64,000 bases of DNA from Sebastes aleutianus (Eukaryota; Chordata; Actinopteri; Perciformes; Sebastidae): assembly GCA_916700875.1 (NCBI GenBank), contig CAKAKS010000068.1:27311253-27375252 (forward strand), written 5' to 3'. Positions 10,419-21,954 of this stretch are shown here, in pieces. The translations under genes were made by a program, and so were the position numbers. Numbering within the stretch: position 1 is the stretch's first letter; each line of letters begins with the position of its first letter. The notes beneath the pieces were generated by a model, which saw only the letters and a program-made list of their open reading frames with translations, searched no databases and was not told where the DNA came from.

Positions 10419-11704
10419 TAAGCATGACTCAGCTTGTCATGCTCCTAATTTATGCCTTTAAGCTTACTCTATTGAGTCAGTAATTGGTAGCTGGACTCAT
10501 ATGATTAAATTGTACAGGGAGGAATATATAGGAAAAAAACAACACCAAGAGAAAGGGGAAAAGGATAAGGTAACAAAACCATCAGTTTGAGGCTGCAGGG
10601 CAGCAGGTGTGAGGATTTTATGTTGTTGTTTTCTCCTTTTTCTGTCCTGCCTGCCCTCAGTTCACAGAGTGCTTTTTTATTTCCTCCATCACTCTCAACT
10701 TTCTCTCCCTCTCCCTCCTCTTTCTCTCCTCCGTCATTAATCCCCAGTGTGCCTCTGCCTCTCCTCTGCTCATGGTCACTACAAAGAGATCACTCCCTAC
10801 ACCTCATTAATAACTGCATAATCAAACCTGTGTGTGTGTGTGAGCAAACAGATGCATCTGTTTGTGGGTTTTGTCTTGAAGTGGCGGTGAGGGTGAATGA
10901 ATATTACAAACTGGGATAATAGAGGAGAGAGAGAGGATGAAACAGGGCGAGAGGTTGCACCTGATCAGCTTCTTAATAGAGTCAACGATGCCCCGCAAAC
11001 TGTGGTGAGTAACGGCCGTCTGTGTCTGTGTGTATTTATACTGTCTGCATACTTTTATGCATATTTATTACAGGATTACAGTTAAGTCTTTTATCTTCTT
11101 TTTCTTTCGATCAATTCCTAAGTTATTACAGTTTATCTGGAGATGAGTTGCTTTCCAAGCTGAGATGTAGGACTGCTGGCATCACGAGTTACTGTTTAAA
11201 TTATGGATCATTATAAGACAGCTGTTCACAAAACTTACAATAATATTTACAGATAAACTCTAAAAAACATTGACCAAAACTATTAATGCTATAATAAATA
11301 ATATAACGTTATTAAAGTCTGAGAAAGTATTGTGATTGCTACACTACTTGTTTTGGAGTGAAGACTGCAAACATGTTATTAGACATATTATGGTGTCACA
11401 GTGCACACTTTACTAAAATGTTAAGGTTGTATTTATTTACACAATAAATTGAGTTGCTCCTATAAGATGTGACAGTAACGGGAAGAGCTATCTGTCCCGC
11501 TTTATCGATTATCGCAATTCGCTAAGAGGTAGTAATATTATGTAGAGCTATTGTTTGTAGTTATTGTGTATTGTAAAATATTGTAAATGCATTAATGTGG
11601 AGCCCAGGATGAGTCGTTACTGTTGATGTTACAGAATGGAAACTAGAGAAACAAATAAACAAAGAGGAGAGGAGGGTTACTGATCTTTGTAATAAGTAGA
11701 GTAA
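10419..11704. other. Unassigned non-coding interval with pyrimidine-rich tract
   Basis: A long pyrimidine-rich run at about 10630-10770 produces a spurious open frame. A strong donor-like site (ACTGTG|GTGAGTAAC) lies at 11002/11003 behind a short open frame starting at 10897, but no acceptor or promoter was found for it. Confidence 0.4.
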
Positions 11705-11921
11705 AGCGGTAACGATTAATCGATTAGTTGTCAACTACTAAATTAATCGCCAACTATTTTAAGAAAAAAAGGTTCTCTGATTCCAGCTTCTTAGGATGTC
11801 ATATTGGGCTTTGGGAAACACTGATCGACATTTTTCAGCATTTTCTGACATTTTATAGACTAAAAAACTATTGATTAATCAAGAAAATAATCAACAATGG
11901 AAATAATCCTGCAGCCCTAAA
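11705..11921 (-). repeat. MITE family E, nearly complete copy
   Basis: The left side is CGATTAATCGATTAGTTGTCAAC and the right end CTGCAGCCCTAA, broken here as AATAATCC plus TGCAGCCCTAA. This AGGGCTGCA...ATTAATCGAT design is a widespread vertebrate short DNA element. A diverged partner lies at 6208 in the opposite orientation. Confidence 0.6.
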
Positions 11922-12641
11922 GTAGAGTAGACTCCGGTAAAGCCATATTGATATAGTAAGTATAGGAGTATATAGTGTATATAGTAGAGCAGTATATGAC
12001 AGTGTGGATAAGAGCAGAGTGTAATAAAACAGTGTTAGTGCGTGTTGTTTCTTCAGGATATTTGATGGCTCCAATCATAAAGCTCTTGAGATACAGATTA
12101 GCTCTAGGTCTCTGTGAGGAGGAGGAAATTGGCATCAGTCTGAAGGATTAATCTGTTTCTATATTACACCTGTGTGTCGCTGTCTAGTTCCTAGTGTGTC
12201 TTGTAAGAGCTGCTGGTGTCCAGCGTGCCGCTCTTATGTCTTCTATCATTGACGTGCTGTTAGAGGGCTTTAGGTAGATTACCACTGTAAGTACCAAAAC
12301 AAATTACTTTTGTTTCTCGGGCTCAACCACAGATGGTTTTACCCGCTGGATTTTCAATCTCGCCAACTGTCTGTCTACCTCCTCTACCCTACGGTTAGAG
12401 AGAGAGAGAGTCAGCAGCCAGCTGCCTCTAATTAGACGGCGATACTCGGCATGCATTATTTCCATCCTCCTCAACCCCTCCTCGGTCGTCTTCGTCTCTT
12501 CTCTTCACCTCTGACATGCTCCGCTCAGTTCAAACAGAGCAGCTGGTCACATCTGAGAGCGTTGTCCGCTCAGGCACGCTGCTCGCAGCGCTGTGATGTG
12601 GCTCCACAGGCACCTGTGGCGTTCTCCCTTCTTCTTTTCAG
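11922..12641. other. Unassigned interval with a strong acceptor-like site
   Basis: The stretch ends in CTCCCTTCTTCTTTTCAG at 12624-12641, an excellent 3' splice-site consensus. The frames that follow close within 14-17 codons and no convincing donor was found, so no exon is called. Confidence 0.35.
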
Positions 12642-12769
12642 GAATAATAAGACTGCAGCCCGGCCGCTCCCTGCTGGATGGTGCTGATGTGTAGTCTAAC
12701 GTGGCATTTCATTTCCCTTGTTACTGCTATATTTTGTTTTGGACTGGGACATATTTCATTGGACTTTAA

Positions 12770-13570
12770 AGAGAGGCAAAGTCCCTCCCCTTCCGGTGTC
12801 CACCGGAAAAAATATGTACGGTAGTCAATGGCAAATTTGAATTGTGGCATGAATCACACATATTTAAAAGATAATTTTGCAAGTCAAGAAAGTCACAGTT
12901 TGTCATAGTATAATTTAGTTTTGTGTGAAACCGCTCAGCGAACTACATCTCTCGTCTTACACAATATATGTCACCAACACTAGCTCACTTAGCTATGCTC
13001 AACAGACAAATGTAACGTCATCTTACCTGATGTGTTTTATCCAGCGACTCCTGGTCTTTTTATCAGCCGGGAAGAGAAAGAACGAGCGAGACCCGTTGCT
13101 TGTGTGAGTACATCCCAGTACGAAACACACGGCGTCGTAGCTTCAGCGAGAGAGACGTCATTTACGCGACTTTTGGGTGTGTATGGTGCCTTCAAATAGG
13201 GTCGTGTTTACCGTGTTCACGAGAAGAGTCCATATGAACGCCCCCCTCTTGTGTTATTCACAACCTCGTAAGTGGAAAGTTTCTGAAAGCTCAGAGTTCA
13301 CAAGTGGTGACGTGTTTGTTGACGTTGTCAGAGATAGCGGAGGCCATGGAAGTTCATTATTCAGTGCTTTATAAGTTAATATATTGTAATTTTAGTCGTA
13401 TATTGTTTTTCTTTGCAAAATCATCTTTTAAATTGACAAACATCATATGTTTGATCCATGATGCAATTCAAACTGGATCAAAAAAATATTTGTCTCTCGC
13501 TGTTGACTACTGTACATATTTTTTTTCCCATGGTGGTCAACCGCAAGGGGCGGGACTTCACCTCTCTACT
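12770..13570. mobile_element. About 0.8-kb element with long inverted terminal arms
   Basis: The left arm (12770-12862) and right arm (13441-13568) are diverged inverted copies. Matching blocks include AAGTCCC-CCCCTT, CGGT, AAAATATGTAC-GTAGTCAA and TTTGAATTG on the left against their complements on the right. The long imperfect arms around a non-coding core suggest a foldback-type or long-TIR MITE. The core is GC-richer and contains donor-like GTAAGATGA on the minus strand and GTAAGTGG on the plus strand, which I attribute to the element. Confidence 0.75.
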
Positions 13571-14565
13571 CCCTTTGGCACTTTTAAAAAAACGGATTAA
13601 TAATATTATTGTTGTGTGGATTGACAGGCAGGATGAATGACATGAATGAGGCTGAGATTGAACAAGGGCCCTGGAGAAAATAGGCTGAGATGAAAATATG
13701 AAAGAGACCTCTTTTAATAGAGTAGAAGAGCGTGATAAGAGGAAGTACCTTCTTCTTAGAGGCGTCCCCTCCCCTTATCGTTGTCTAGTCATAGTTTTTT
13801 GCGGCCAGGTGTAAATGTTATCTGCCTGCCACCATCACGGAAAAGAGCGAATGCTATTTCTGGAGCCTGGCATTTACTCTATCTCCTAGTGCACCTTCTA
13901 TATTGCAGGGAGCGATGGACAAACACGGGACTAAATGTCTGCTGGTATCATATTTACTTTAGGTGATGGCTTATTAAAGCTCAAGGCTTCTGCTGCTCTG
14001 TATCACGGGAGAAGAAGCAATGATTATTCACAGGGAGGTGGCATGTTGCCTTAATGAGCTGTCAGCTTTATTGTGTTTTGCTTATTGGAAGCAGTTGTTG
14101 ATGTAGTGCACACAGTTACCTAACGTAATATAAGCCTAAGGGGAGGGAAAGGTCGGAAATTCAGTCGGTTTTTAACCATTGCTCAGGGTTAATATGATGC
14201 TCAGCTGGGGTTAATATGGGAACCAGGATTCAATGTAACCACAAACACCCACATATAAAGCTATGTGGTGGGATTGACTCACTCTTCGTAACACAGTTTC
14301 AGTTCACTTTTTTTAAAACAATACAACCTTTGTGTGAGTTAGTTTCCCTCCGAGTGTGTGTGAGAAACAAGTAGAGAAACCAAAACCACAAAGTTGTGGT
14401 GGTACTTGTTGCAGTACGATGCGGGAAGTAGTGGAACTCCACCCATCCTCAAGAGCTCAGGAGAGGATGTAGCACTTCCTCTCCTCCTCTCACAAGTTCA
14501 CTTCCACCGACGATGAGTTATAGAGTATAATTCAATTTATGACAGTATTTTAAATACAACATTTG
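13571..14565. other. Unassigned non-coding interval
   Basis: No gene, tandem array or repeat partner recognised. The open frame at 13781-13966 has no exon borders. Confidence 0.4.
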
Positions 14566-15625
14566 ATATTTTTTGGGCAATTATGGTAAACTTTAAGATT
14601 ATAGCTGATTATATACCCTTTAATGTTCTGCCCGACTGTTTGGTAGAGCACAATTTATTCACTATTGACAAATGTGTGGAACTCAACCTGATTGAGCATC
14701 TCTACCACTCAGTTTAGGTATGTTATGCTAAAAATATCCACTAGATGTCGCTACATCTTTAAATAGCCTTTTCAGTCCGCCTCCTTACAGGAAGTTAGCA
14801 ACAAAACTCCAGGACTCTGTTTGGTCTAATTTTCAAAGCTAGGCATATTTTTTTCAACATGTCATAGTTTTAGAGGTCTTACTGAACAGAATTATGTAAC
14901 TTGATACTAAAATAAAAATTCTAATAAGGGGCAAATCATTTTCTAAAATCATGTTCTACCAAACGGTTCAGTTGTTATTTTATGGTAAAGGTAGTAAAGC
15001 TAATAATGTAATTAAAAAAGACTATTTTCTACTAAATAAAAAATCTTTTGATCATTCATTGTTGTTAATATGATACATTTAATGTTATTCCATTGTATAT
15101 ATTTAATGAAATAATTTAATAAGTATGATTTATTACTGTCTAAAAATATGCTCTACCAAATGGCTTTGTTGTCCTTTTATGGTAAAGGTAGTAAAGTTAA
15201 TAATGTAATTAATATTTACTATTTTCTACTAAAGAAAAGTAGTAAGTATGATTTTTTTTACTGTCTACCAAGCGGTTTAATTGTTCTTTATTGGGAAAAG
15301 TAGTGATGCTAAGATAATAAATTTATAATTTTTATGAAATAAAAAAATTGATTAATTGATTAGTGTTAATATCACTTTATCATTATATATTCGATGAAAC
15401 TATATCTCTATGATTTTTCACCATTTATGAGATGTTTTTAAAGTACCCTACTGTAAATATGGTAAATATCTTGAATAAATACATGTAAATAATACTAGTA
15501 CTGGTAATACTGCTAATTTCATGGTAACAAATTGACATATGTTGGTGTAATAAGCTATTATAGCCTAAGTACATGGTTTGTATTTTTCTTTTACCATGAA
15601 GCGATATCTCAACCATTTGGTAGAG
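14566..15625. repeat. AT-rich block of a repeated CTACCAAAYGG module
   Basis: A module of the form CTACCAAAYGG, about 15 bp, then TTTATGGTAAAGGTAGTAAAG and TTAATAATGTAATTA occurs at about 14954 and 15155, and more diverged at about 15266. Inverted versions occur at about 14635-14570 (TTTGGTAGAGCA with ATGGTAAA) and 15622-15580 (CCATTTGGTAGAGG with TTTACCATGAAG). Three direct and two inverted copies within 1 kb suggest a self-complementary repeat or nested decayed elements. No coding is seen. Confidence 0.6.
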
Positions 15626-16379
15626 GCCTATTCTAAAAACAAAACAACTGTGGGTGTCTGTTAAAAAAAACATTGATTGTTCCTATTGCGCAAAGACCAA
15701 AAAAGAAAACAAAGAGAACATTTTCTATTGCTTTTTTCTTAGTGAGGACATTAAAGGGTTAAAGCACGTTAGCTAGGGTTTATTAAATAAACTTTTCCTT
15801 GGTTATTTGAGGTTAAAATCTGGATTTTTTTTTACTTCTTGCACAACAATACTGTATGGATCAGTCCACACATATTCACCTATTTCTGCTGTGACCACTA
15901 GAGGAAGCCAACGCCACGTGTTTGTCTCAAAGAGCCTCTCAGAGGGAGAAATCAGTGCTCTGCAATGAAAGCAGCTGAAGTGAAGAGAAACGGTCACTAG
16001 AGTGAGCACTTTCTCTATTTTCATGCTCTGTTGAATCAGAGTCGAGCTCTGACCCACCTGTTACAACATCTACCTGTTGAAACCAGCTCTACATGACATT
16101 TTTATCATCTACTAGTTGAACCAAAAGTAAAGAGATGACACTGATGTTCTTTTTTTTTTATTGTAGTCATGTTTTATTTTAATTCTACCTGTCTTGACCA
16201 CTCAAAAATGAATTTAATACACATAAACAAGGTGGAAAAAAACAGCCACAGTTGTGCACATACATACTTTAAACCCAGTAAGCTTTATGTCTATAGGTTA
16301 CCACTACAAGACAAGTGCACCGTGTTTCTTTTTTTTTTTCATCCATACTGTTTGTAGCATCCTATAGGGAGCCAAGGCT
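15626..16379. other. Unassigned non-coding interval
   Basis: Nothing supported. There are A/T runs at about 15662-15670, 15827-15834, 16147-16159 and 16326-16339. Confidence 0.4.
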
Positions 16380-16547
16380 GTTGCCGTGGCAACGAGAACT
16401 GATGATCACCTAAGGGATGGTCCAGTGTGGTCCATTACCATGGTGATAGGCCCTGCTTGTCTCGCCTCTTAGCCAGTGCAAATCAAAAACATGACCAGTG
16501 GAAAGATAATCTGACTTCCAATGCTAGTGGTTGCCCATAGCAACCAC
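16380..16547. promoter_or_regulatory. Cluster of three RFX/X-box-like palindromes
   Basis: GTTGCCGTGGCAAC (16380-16393) is a 14-bp X-box of the consensus GTTGCC-(R/Y)-GGCAAC. GTTGCCCATAGCAAC (16530-16544) is a second, extended by flanking GTG/CAC to a palindrome with 8-bp arms. Between them ATTACCATGGTGAT (16434-16447) is a related, weaker palindrome. RFX transcription factors, which control ciliary, neural and MHC-II genes, bind such sites. Three in 165 bp outside a repeat suggests an enhancer. No target gene can be named. Confidence 0.5.
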
Positions 16548-17039
16548 AGTGCGTCCCCCCCTCCCACACACCCCATGGATCTAGAGATAGTATGTGCGTG
16601 GGGATAAGATACATAGGGGACAGCATGACATGAGTGGCCCATAACGCTGCACTGTCGGTCTGAAGGGAAGTTTCATTTCATTCATCACCTTGCGTTCTTT
16701 TAATAAAAGCAACAATATGCCTTGAGGCTTGTAGATATGGCGAGGAGAGACGGCTTTATTAAAGGGTGATCAGGTGGTTGCTGCTGGCTGACGACCACTG
16801 GGACAGGAGAACAAGGTTAAATCTGATGTAACTGTTGAGGGACGGAGGCTGCGCTGTATTCATGGGAAAGATAATGGTTAAAGGATCTCATGGTTTTGGC
16901 GAGAGATGATTACTGTTGTACAACGTTAAGAATTTTATCATCATTTAAAAGTAATTGAAAGAGGAATTTCATTTCCGTTGCTTAAATGAGCACTCCATCG
17001 TGTTTGTCTGCTGTCTTACCCAAAGTTGCATGATAAGCA
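16548..17039. other. Unassigned, possibly regulatory, unique-looking sequence
   Basis: No repeat partner or coding frame was recognised. It adjoins the X-box cluster and shows none of the repeat phrases seen elsewhere. Confidence 0.35.
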
Positions 17040-17260
17040 GGTGTCAATGTTATCTCTTTGTACACAGTAAAGAGATGGAAGCAGCAACTTGTTAGCAAAC
17101 AGTTGCTTATTTACACAGTGAGTAGCAGATACGGAGCAACATAAGCATTTATTTGGAGTCGTGTTTCTGGCCACCGGATGATTTTAGCCCAATATTAACT
17201 CTTCTTTTAGCTCTGTTTTCATCTCTAAGGGAAACATATTGCTCTTTAGCAGCTTAACGC
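17040..17260 (+). repeat. Repeat family G, copy 1 (partial)
   Basis: It shares with 29150-29400 the phrases AGCAGATACGGAGCA, ATTTGGAGTC-TGTTTCTGGCCA, TCTTTTAGCTC and GCTCTTTA in the same order. It is not coding. The boundaries are set by where the similarity fades. Confidence 0.65.
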
Positions 17261-17269
17261 GCCCTCATG

Positions 17270-17645
17270 CAATGGTTCGTATGATATCATGCATGCATAC
17301 AATCTTTTCAAAATGAACTTCCATCCTCACAGGAAATAACTTGGTTAGGTTTAGGCAACAGAACTACTTAGTTAAGCGTAGGAAAAGATCGTGGTTTCGG
17401 TTAAAATAACTCCGGAAGTGGCATGACTTAAGTACGGAAGTTATGTGACAAATAAATCAACGTTGACGTCTGGTTTCCCTCGGGGTACGGACGGCGGTCT
17501 CCCTGGCAAAAGACTGGTGTTTTTGACCCGCCCATCCACCCCGACCTCCTTGCTACACGGCGTTTGTCGCTCTTTACACTTCCTGGTTCACAATTACTTT
17601 GATTACATACAAATTGATTTTGTGGGATTTAAACAAATTCAAAGT
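17270..17645 (+). repeat. Repeat family C, copy 1
   Basis: This is the counterpart of 30985-31395 on the opposite strand. Shared phrases include CATGCAA-GGTTCGTAT, TTAGGCAACA-AACTACTTAGTTA, ACAAATAAATCAACGTTGAC, GGAGGTC-type CCTCCTTGCTAC and CTTCCTGGTTCACAATTAC. The open frame here and its partner in copy 2 both begin MTNKSTLTS, only because the DNA is homologous. Confidence 0.75.
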
Positions 17646-18986
17646 CAGCCTGAAGTGATCCACCTTCGTATGACGGAAAACCCAGGGTTAACCCTTAAGT
17701 TACCTCGCTAACCGCAAATCCTGCTTCGTAGTACAGGCCTCTGGTTAAAAGTTGTGTGTTTGTTGGACCCATCCACGTCTCCTCCCGCCCGACCCTAAGC
17801 AGTCTTTCTCACTTTTTATTCTACATCACTAGCTGCATTATCTGTGGGTTGGTCACTATAAGTGACCTCTTTCACATACATGTAGTCATTATAATATAAT
17901 ATAACCCATCCAATAATCCATTATAATAATATAAATATGTTGATTATAGCAGCTTTAATTACACTATCTGATCAAATATATACCGTAAATGCACACACTA
18001 ATTGTCCCTCTCATTCTTTGATATTTGAACGGCCAAACACATTTGGGACGTATCGTGTGCACAAAGATAAAGCTGATACCTAACTATACAAGCCAGTAAA
18101 CAAAGCCTAATGTGTGACTGTTCCTTAAACTGGTCTATACCACTATGTATGCAATGTTTTCCCATTTGACCTGTGTGTCATGTATGTGCCGTTTGTTGCC
18201 ATATGTTCTTTGATGTAATTTTGTAGCTTTATATTTTTATTTTCCTTTTTTGGCCTCGTAAAATCTGAAAACGGCTGAAAATTAGCCTGAAGGCTAACTG
18301 CTTTATTTACAGTTTGTCTGTTGATCAATGGCCGCGTTCCCACCTCAACAAAGAAACATAAAAACTAAACTACAGAAAACATCATCTTTGTGTATTGCCA
18401 CTAGTGTCACTGTGTGTGTGCTCTGCTTGTTAAGCGAGAGTCTTGTTACTCTAAAGTCCCCCAGACAACCAGCTGCCTCTTTGCTTTTGACAAATATTTA
18501 CTTCTTGCCTTCTGGCCGATGCTACACACACACACACACACTCACACACACTCAGACACACAGAGTAGCTGATAAGCGCACCATCTGGCCTGAGTGCTGG
18601 CTGTTAAGGGCTCATAAAACAGACCCTCACCTATTTAGAGGCAGAGGGCTCCCTGAGCGGCAAGCTGTGGAGAACGGGTAAACAGCACGCACACGTTTGC
18701 ATGTACATTCACACGCGTGCACAGTCACACGTGTGTCCACCCACCCACATGCAACATCCGTATCCACGGGGGACGTAGGAGTAGGTGAGACGAATAGGAG
18801 GTGAGAGGATCAGAGGATGTACCTGCTCTTCTTCTGTGAATGTCTTCATTTCTACCGCCCTCACTCACTTTCTTTGAGGATAAAGATATACAGAGATTGA
18901 TTCTGCAAACTGATCCTACAGTTACGTATGCGTCAGCACTGCAACATGCACAACTTCATATAACATGTCAGCATCACATGTACATC
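17646..18986. other. Unassigned interval with a short (CA)n tract
   Basis: A (CA)n run interrupted by CT lies at about 18522-18560. The open frame at 18328-18681 spans it and has no domain. Otherwise nothing supported. Confidence 0.4.
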
Positions 18987-19190
18987 TTCAACCCTTCCAC
19001 AGTGTGTTCTCAGTTCGTGACAGTTAATTGTGATATTTTGGTCACCTAAAAATGTCTTATTCAGTGTTCGGTTGTACTTAGCTCCACCCTCTCATGTCAC
19101 ATCTGGTTGCAAAATACTGATTTCGAGACAGTCAACAAACCAATGGGTGACGTCATGGTGACTACGTTCACTTCTTATATACAGTCTATG
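18987..19190 (+). repeat. Repeat family A, copy 3 (3' third only)
   Basis: It runs from the CCTTCCACAGTGTG landmark through TTCGGTTGTACTTAGCTCC and CAATGGGTGACGTCA to the family's right boundary ACAGTCTATG. The first two thirds of the repeat are missing. Confidence 0.85.
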
Positions 19191-19473
19191 GTTCAAAGTA
19201 GCAGTATTGTTTCACCTACTTCAAAAAAATACACTAATAATTATTGTCCCCAATGTATCCAGAGCCTGATATACCTTATTCCTCTGCACCATTATCGAAA
19301 AATATAGTTAAAAAAACATCAGTTCACCATGTCCCTTCATTATGATGAACACGCACGCTGTAGTTTATTTTGAGTCAATCCCACACACACCATCCGGTTG
19401 CCCCAAATTCTCAAGAGAGCACCAAATGTGTATTAATCCACTTTCTGAAAATAGTTCCCAAACAAATGCACTA

Positions 19474-20016
19474 TTAAAGGTCCCATATTGTAAAAATTGA
19501 GATTTTCAGGTCTTTTATATAATAAAACAGGTTTAAGTGCTAAATAAATACTGTTAAACTATCAAAACGCTCAATATATGGAGAAATACACACAGCCCGT
19601 ATTCAGAAATTGTGCATTTGAAACAAACCGATAGGATTTCTGTCCATTTGTGATGTCACAAATATACAATATTTACATTTACATTACACAGTTTTAAACA
19701 TAAACATTCGAAATGTGTCCTAGTTTCTATCCTGTTGTAGTGTATGTAAATAACATCAGCTGACAGGAAGTAAACATGGACCCAAACTATTGCCTAGCAA
19801 CGCAATTCCGTTGCAATTCCGTTGCAATTCTGTTGCACTTCCGTTGAAATGCACTAAAACAGAGCGTTTCAGACAGAGGGTAAATACATGTATATTCATG
19901 CAGACAGTATGAGGAAAATAAAGTTCTTTTTTAACATTACAGCATGTAAACATGTTCTAGTAGAAACACAAAATACAAGTATGAACCTGAAAATGAGCAT
20001 GATATGGGACCTTTAA
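19474..20016. mobile_element. 543-bp MITE with inverted ends TTAAAGGTCCCATAT
   Basis: The left end TTAAAGGTCCCATAT and the right end ATATGGGACCTTTAA are inverted repeats. The match resumes a few bases in as GATTTTCAGGT against ACCTGAAAAT. The element is non-coding. A four-unit 11-bp tandem (GCAATTCCGTT) lies at 19802-19845. A related copy, missing its left end, is at 37511-37815. Confidence 0.85.
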
Positions 20017-20254
20017 CTGTTTACTATTGTTTACTTTTGAGCCACTTTTAAAGATTGATATCTTCAGTAAGAAACCATAGGGCTTCGGGTTGAAAGTATA
20101 CTACTGTAATACAGTTTTTTGAAGGAGTTGTTTCCACAGCAATATAAAAAAGATAATAGAGAGAGACAGATTAACTTCCTAACACTAGCTCTAAGCAACT
20201 AATAATAATGACTACATTTTTTTTAATCAAAGCAAATGTTTAAATAAAAACACA

Positions 20255-20330
20255 ATAATTTATATCCTAATCATTTGAATTGTGTGTTAATCGTGATTAT
20301 CATTTTGGGCATAATCGTGCAGCCTTAGTT
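20255..20330 (-). repeat. Fragment of a GGCTGCACGATTATG-type repeat
   Basis: Read on the minus strand it starts AAGGCTGCACGATTATG and continues with TGATAATCACGATTAA, the terminal part of a common vertebrate short DNA element (from general knowledge). The partner end was not found. Confidence 0.5.
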
Positions 20331-20439
20331 GAAAATCCTGTAAATAACCAGAGAACACAATCAAATTAAAATAAAATTAATTTAATTAATTCAGATGTTT
20401 CCCTTCCAGCAAGAGAAAGTGAACTTTTCTATTTCTTAT

Positions 20440-20660
20440 CTTAACTCGCTGAGAGGGCGATGACTAATTAGGAGGAAGTCGAATTGGGAAATGACTTATT
20501 TTTGCAATCTGACATTTAGAGGACGTTTCGTAAGAGAAGTGACATGTCCTTTTTATTGGCAGCTGTAATATCATCACAGTTGCTAATTAAAGAAATGTAG
20601 GATAACTAATGAATCCTCATTGGGGAAAGTAATAACACCCAATTATATGTGTGTTTTCAT
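20440..20660. promoter_or_regulatory. Possible enhancer-like region rich in homeodomain cores
   Basis: GACTAATTAGG, GCTAATTAAAG and ACTAATGAATC lie within about 140 bp of sequence without repeat phrases, along with TTATTGGCAG and ATTGGGGAA. TAATTA cores are homeodomain sites, but they are also frequent by chance in AT-rich DNA. Confidence 0.25.
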
Positions 20661-21120
20661 CTTTTTACTGCTACTTGATACAGAACGACTGATCTTGTTG
20701 TGTCTCTCTGCGAGTGTTTGCCAAAACTAACCAGGCCTGGCAGTGTTGCCGTTGGAAACCAACTTAAGAGGATGTTGTAAGATATGCTCTGCGATTGCTG
20801 CTGTTACTGTTTTGTACACAAACACTTGACATAAGCTGGCGGCAAATTACAGCCCGTCTCCTTAGCATCCGTAAGAAAGGAGGGCGATGCTGTAGAGAGA
20901 GAGAGAGGGCAGAAAATGAGAAAGAGAAGGGGATGGAGGGAGACTTTGTGTCGTTCGGAGGAGAGAGAGAGAAGGTGATAGAAGAGAGCAGGGAGACAAT
21001 ATTAGACAAAGGGATCCTTTGCTATGATTGGGCAAACAGAAAGGAGAAAGTCAGACCATTTCTTCCTCCTTTCCTTCCTGGCACTGCTGTTAACCCCACA
21101 CAGAAGAGATGCTCTTCACA
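20661..21120. other. Unassigned interval with a purine-rich tract
   Basis: A (GA)-rich stretch at about 20895-20985 gives the charged low-complexity open frame 20795-21166. No gene support. Confidence 0.4.
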
Positions 21121-21954
21121 CAGTGGTTCGCAAACTTTCTCTGTCATTACCCCGCAACTTTCCTAAACTTTCCTAAAATAGTAATAATCTGTTGTTTTTT
21201 CTTCAGATGACATTGATTTTATAACTAATACTGTTTTGAGAAGAACTAAGTTAATATTTTCCTATGATGGTTGTTTCGTATAGTTTATTCAGTCGGTAGT
21301 CCTAGTATGTTAGATAGGTTGGTGGGATGAGGGTTAAACTTTACCAAACTTTTTTTTATTGACGTGACTGGGAAGTCTAAATGTCTTCTTAATTTTTTGG
21401 GTCTCATACTGTCAGCTGCCAAAGTTTTCAGACATAAAAAAAAAACATAGGTCTCTCCTCATCTCCCACCGCCTCCCACAATCATTATTATTTATATTTA
21501 TATAAATGTAACTGCAGTGAAACTGTTGTTTATGAAAGGCTAAACCATGGAAAATATGGACTGAATCAGAATATTTCGTTAGATAAAAACATGTAGTGAA
21601 TTTTGGAAATAATTATGATTTCTCTTTTTTCAATAAACGTATTGAGATAACTTCTGTTATGATTTAACACCATATAAAAATAAATTGAATTGTTTGTCTC
21701 CAAATCATCATCTGTTTTTCCTTTTGTTCCTGTCAAATATATGTTCGTTCTGTAAACCTACAGTACAGTCTGTCTGTCTGAATGGACACCATCGCTACCA
21801 TTGATGTATAAAGAGACGATTTGTTTACTGTTCGGCCGTGAAAAAGACGTCAAAACATTAATTGCGCATCACATTTTCCCCGGTCACGTGCGTCCCACCT
21901 GTCATGCCTCTGCGCCCCCCTATTGGGGCAGGCCCCACAGTTTGAGAACCACTG
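21121..21954. mobile_element. hAT-like (Charlie-type) element, 834 bp, with target duplication
   Basis: The left end CAGTGGTTCGCAAACT and the right end AGTTTGAGAACCACTG are inverted with one mismatch. CAGTGGTTCTCAAACT is the classic end of hAT/Charlie-type elements. Flanks TCTTCACA and TCTTAACA form an 8-bp duplication with one difference. No transposase frame remains, so it is non-autonomous or internally deleted. Confidence 0.9.

Noticed and set aside
10897..11002. Short frame ending at a strong donor (GTG|GTGAGTAAC)
   Set aside because: A stop precedes its ATG immediately, and no acceptor, promoter or UTR signal was found, so a chance donor is the simpler view.
12624..12687. Excellent acceptor CTCCCTTCTTCTTTTCAG followed by open frames
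   Set aside because: All three frames close within 17 codons and no acceptable donor precedes the stops.
17445..17711. Open frames beginning MTNKSTLTS at 17445 and 31153 (minus) as paralogous genes
   Set aside because: Both lie in repeat family C. The shared peptide is a by-product of DNA homology and diverges out of frame soon after.
20795..21166. 123-codon charged frame
   Set aside because: Purine-rich low complexity, with the end running into the hAT element at 21121.
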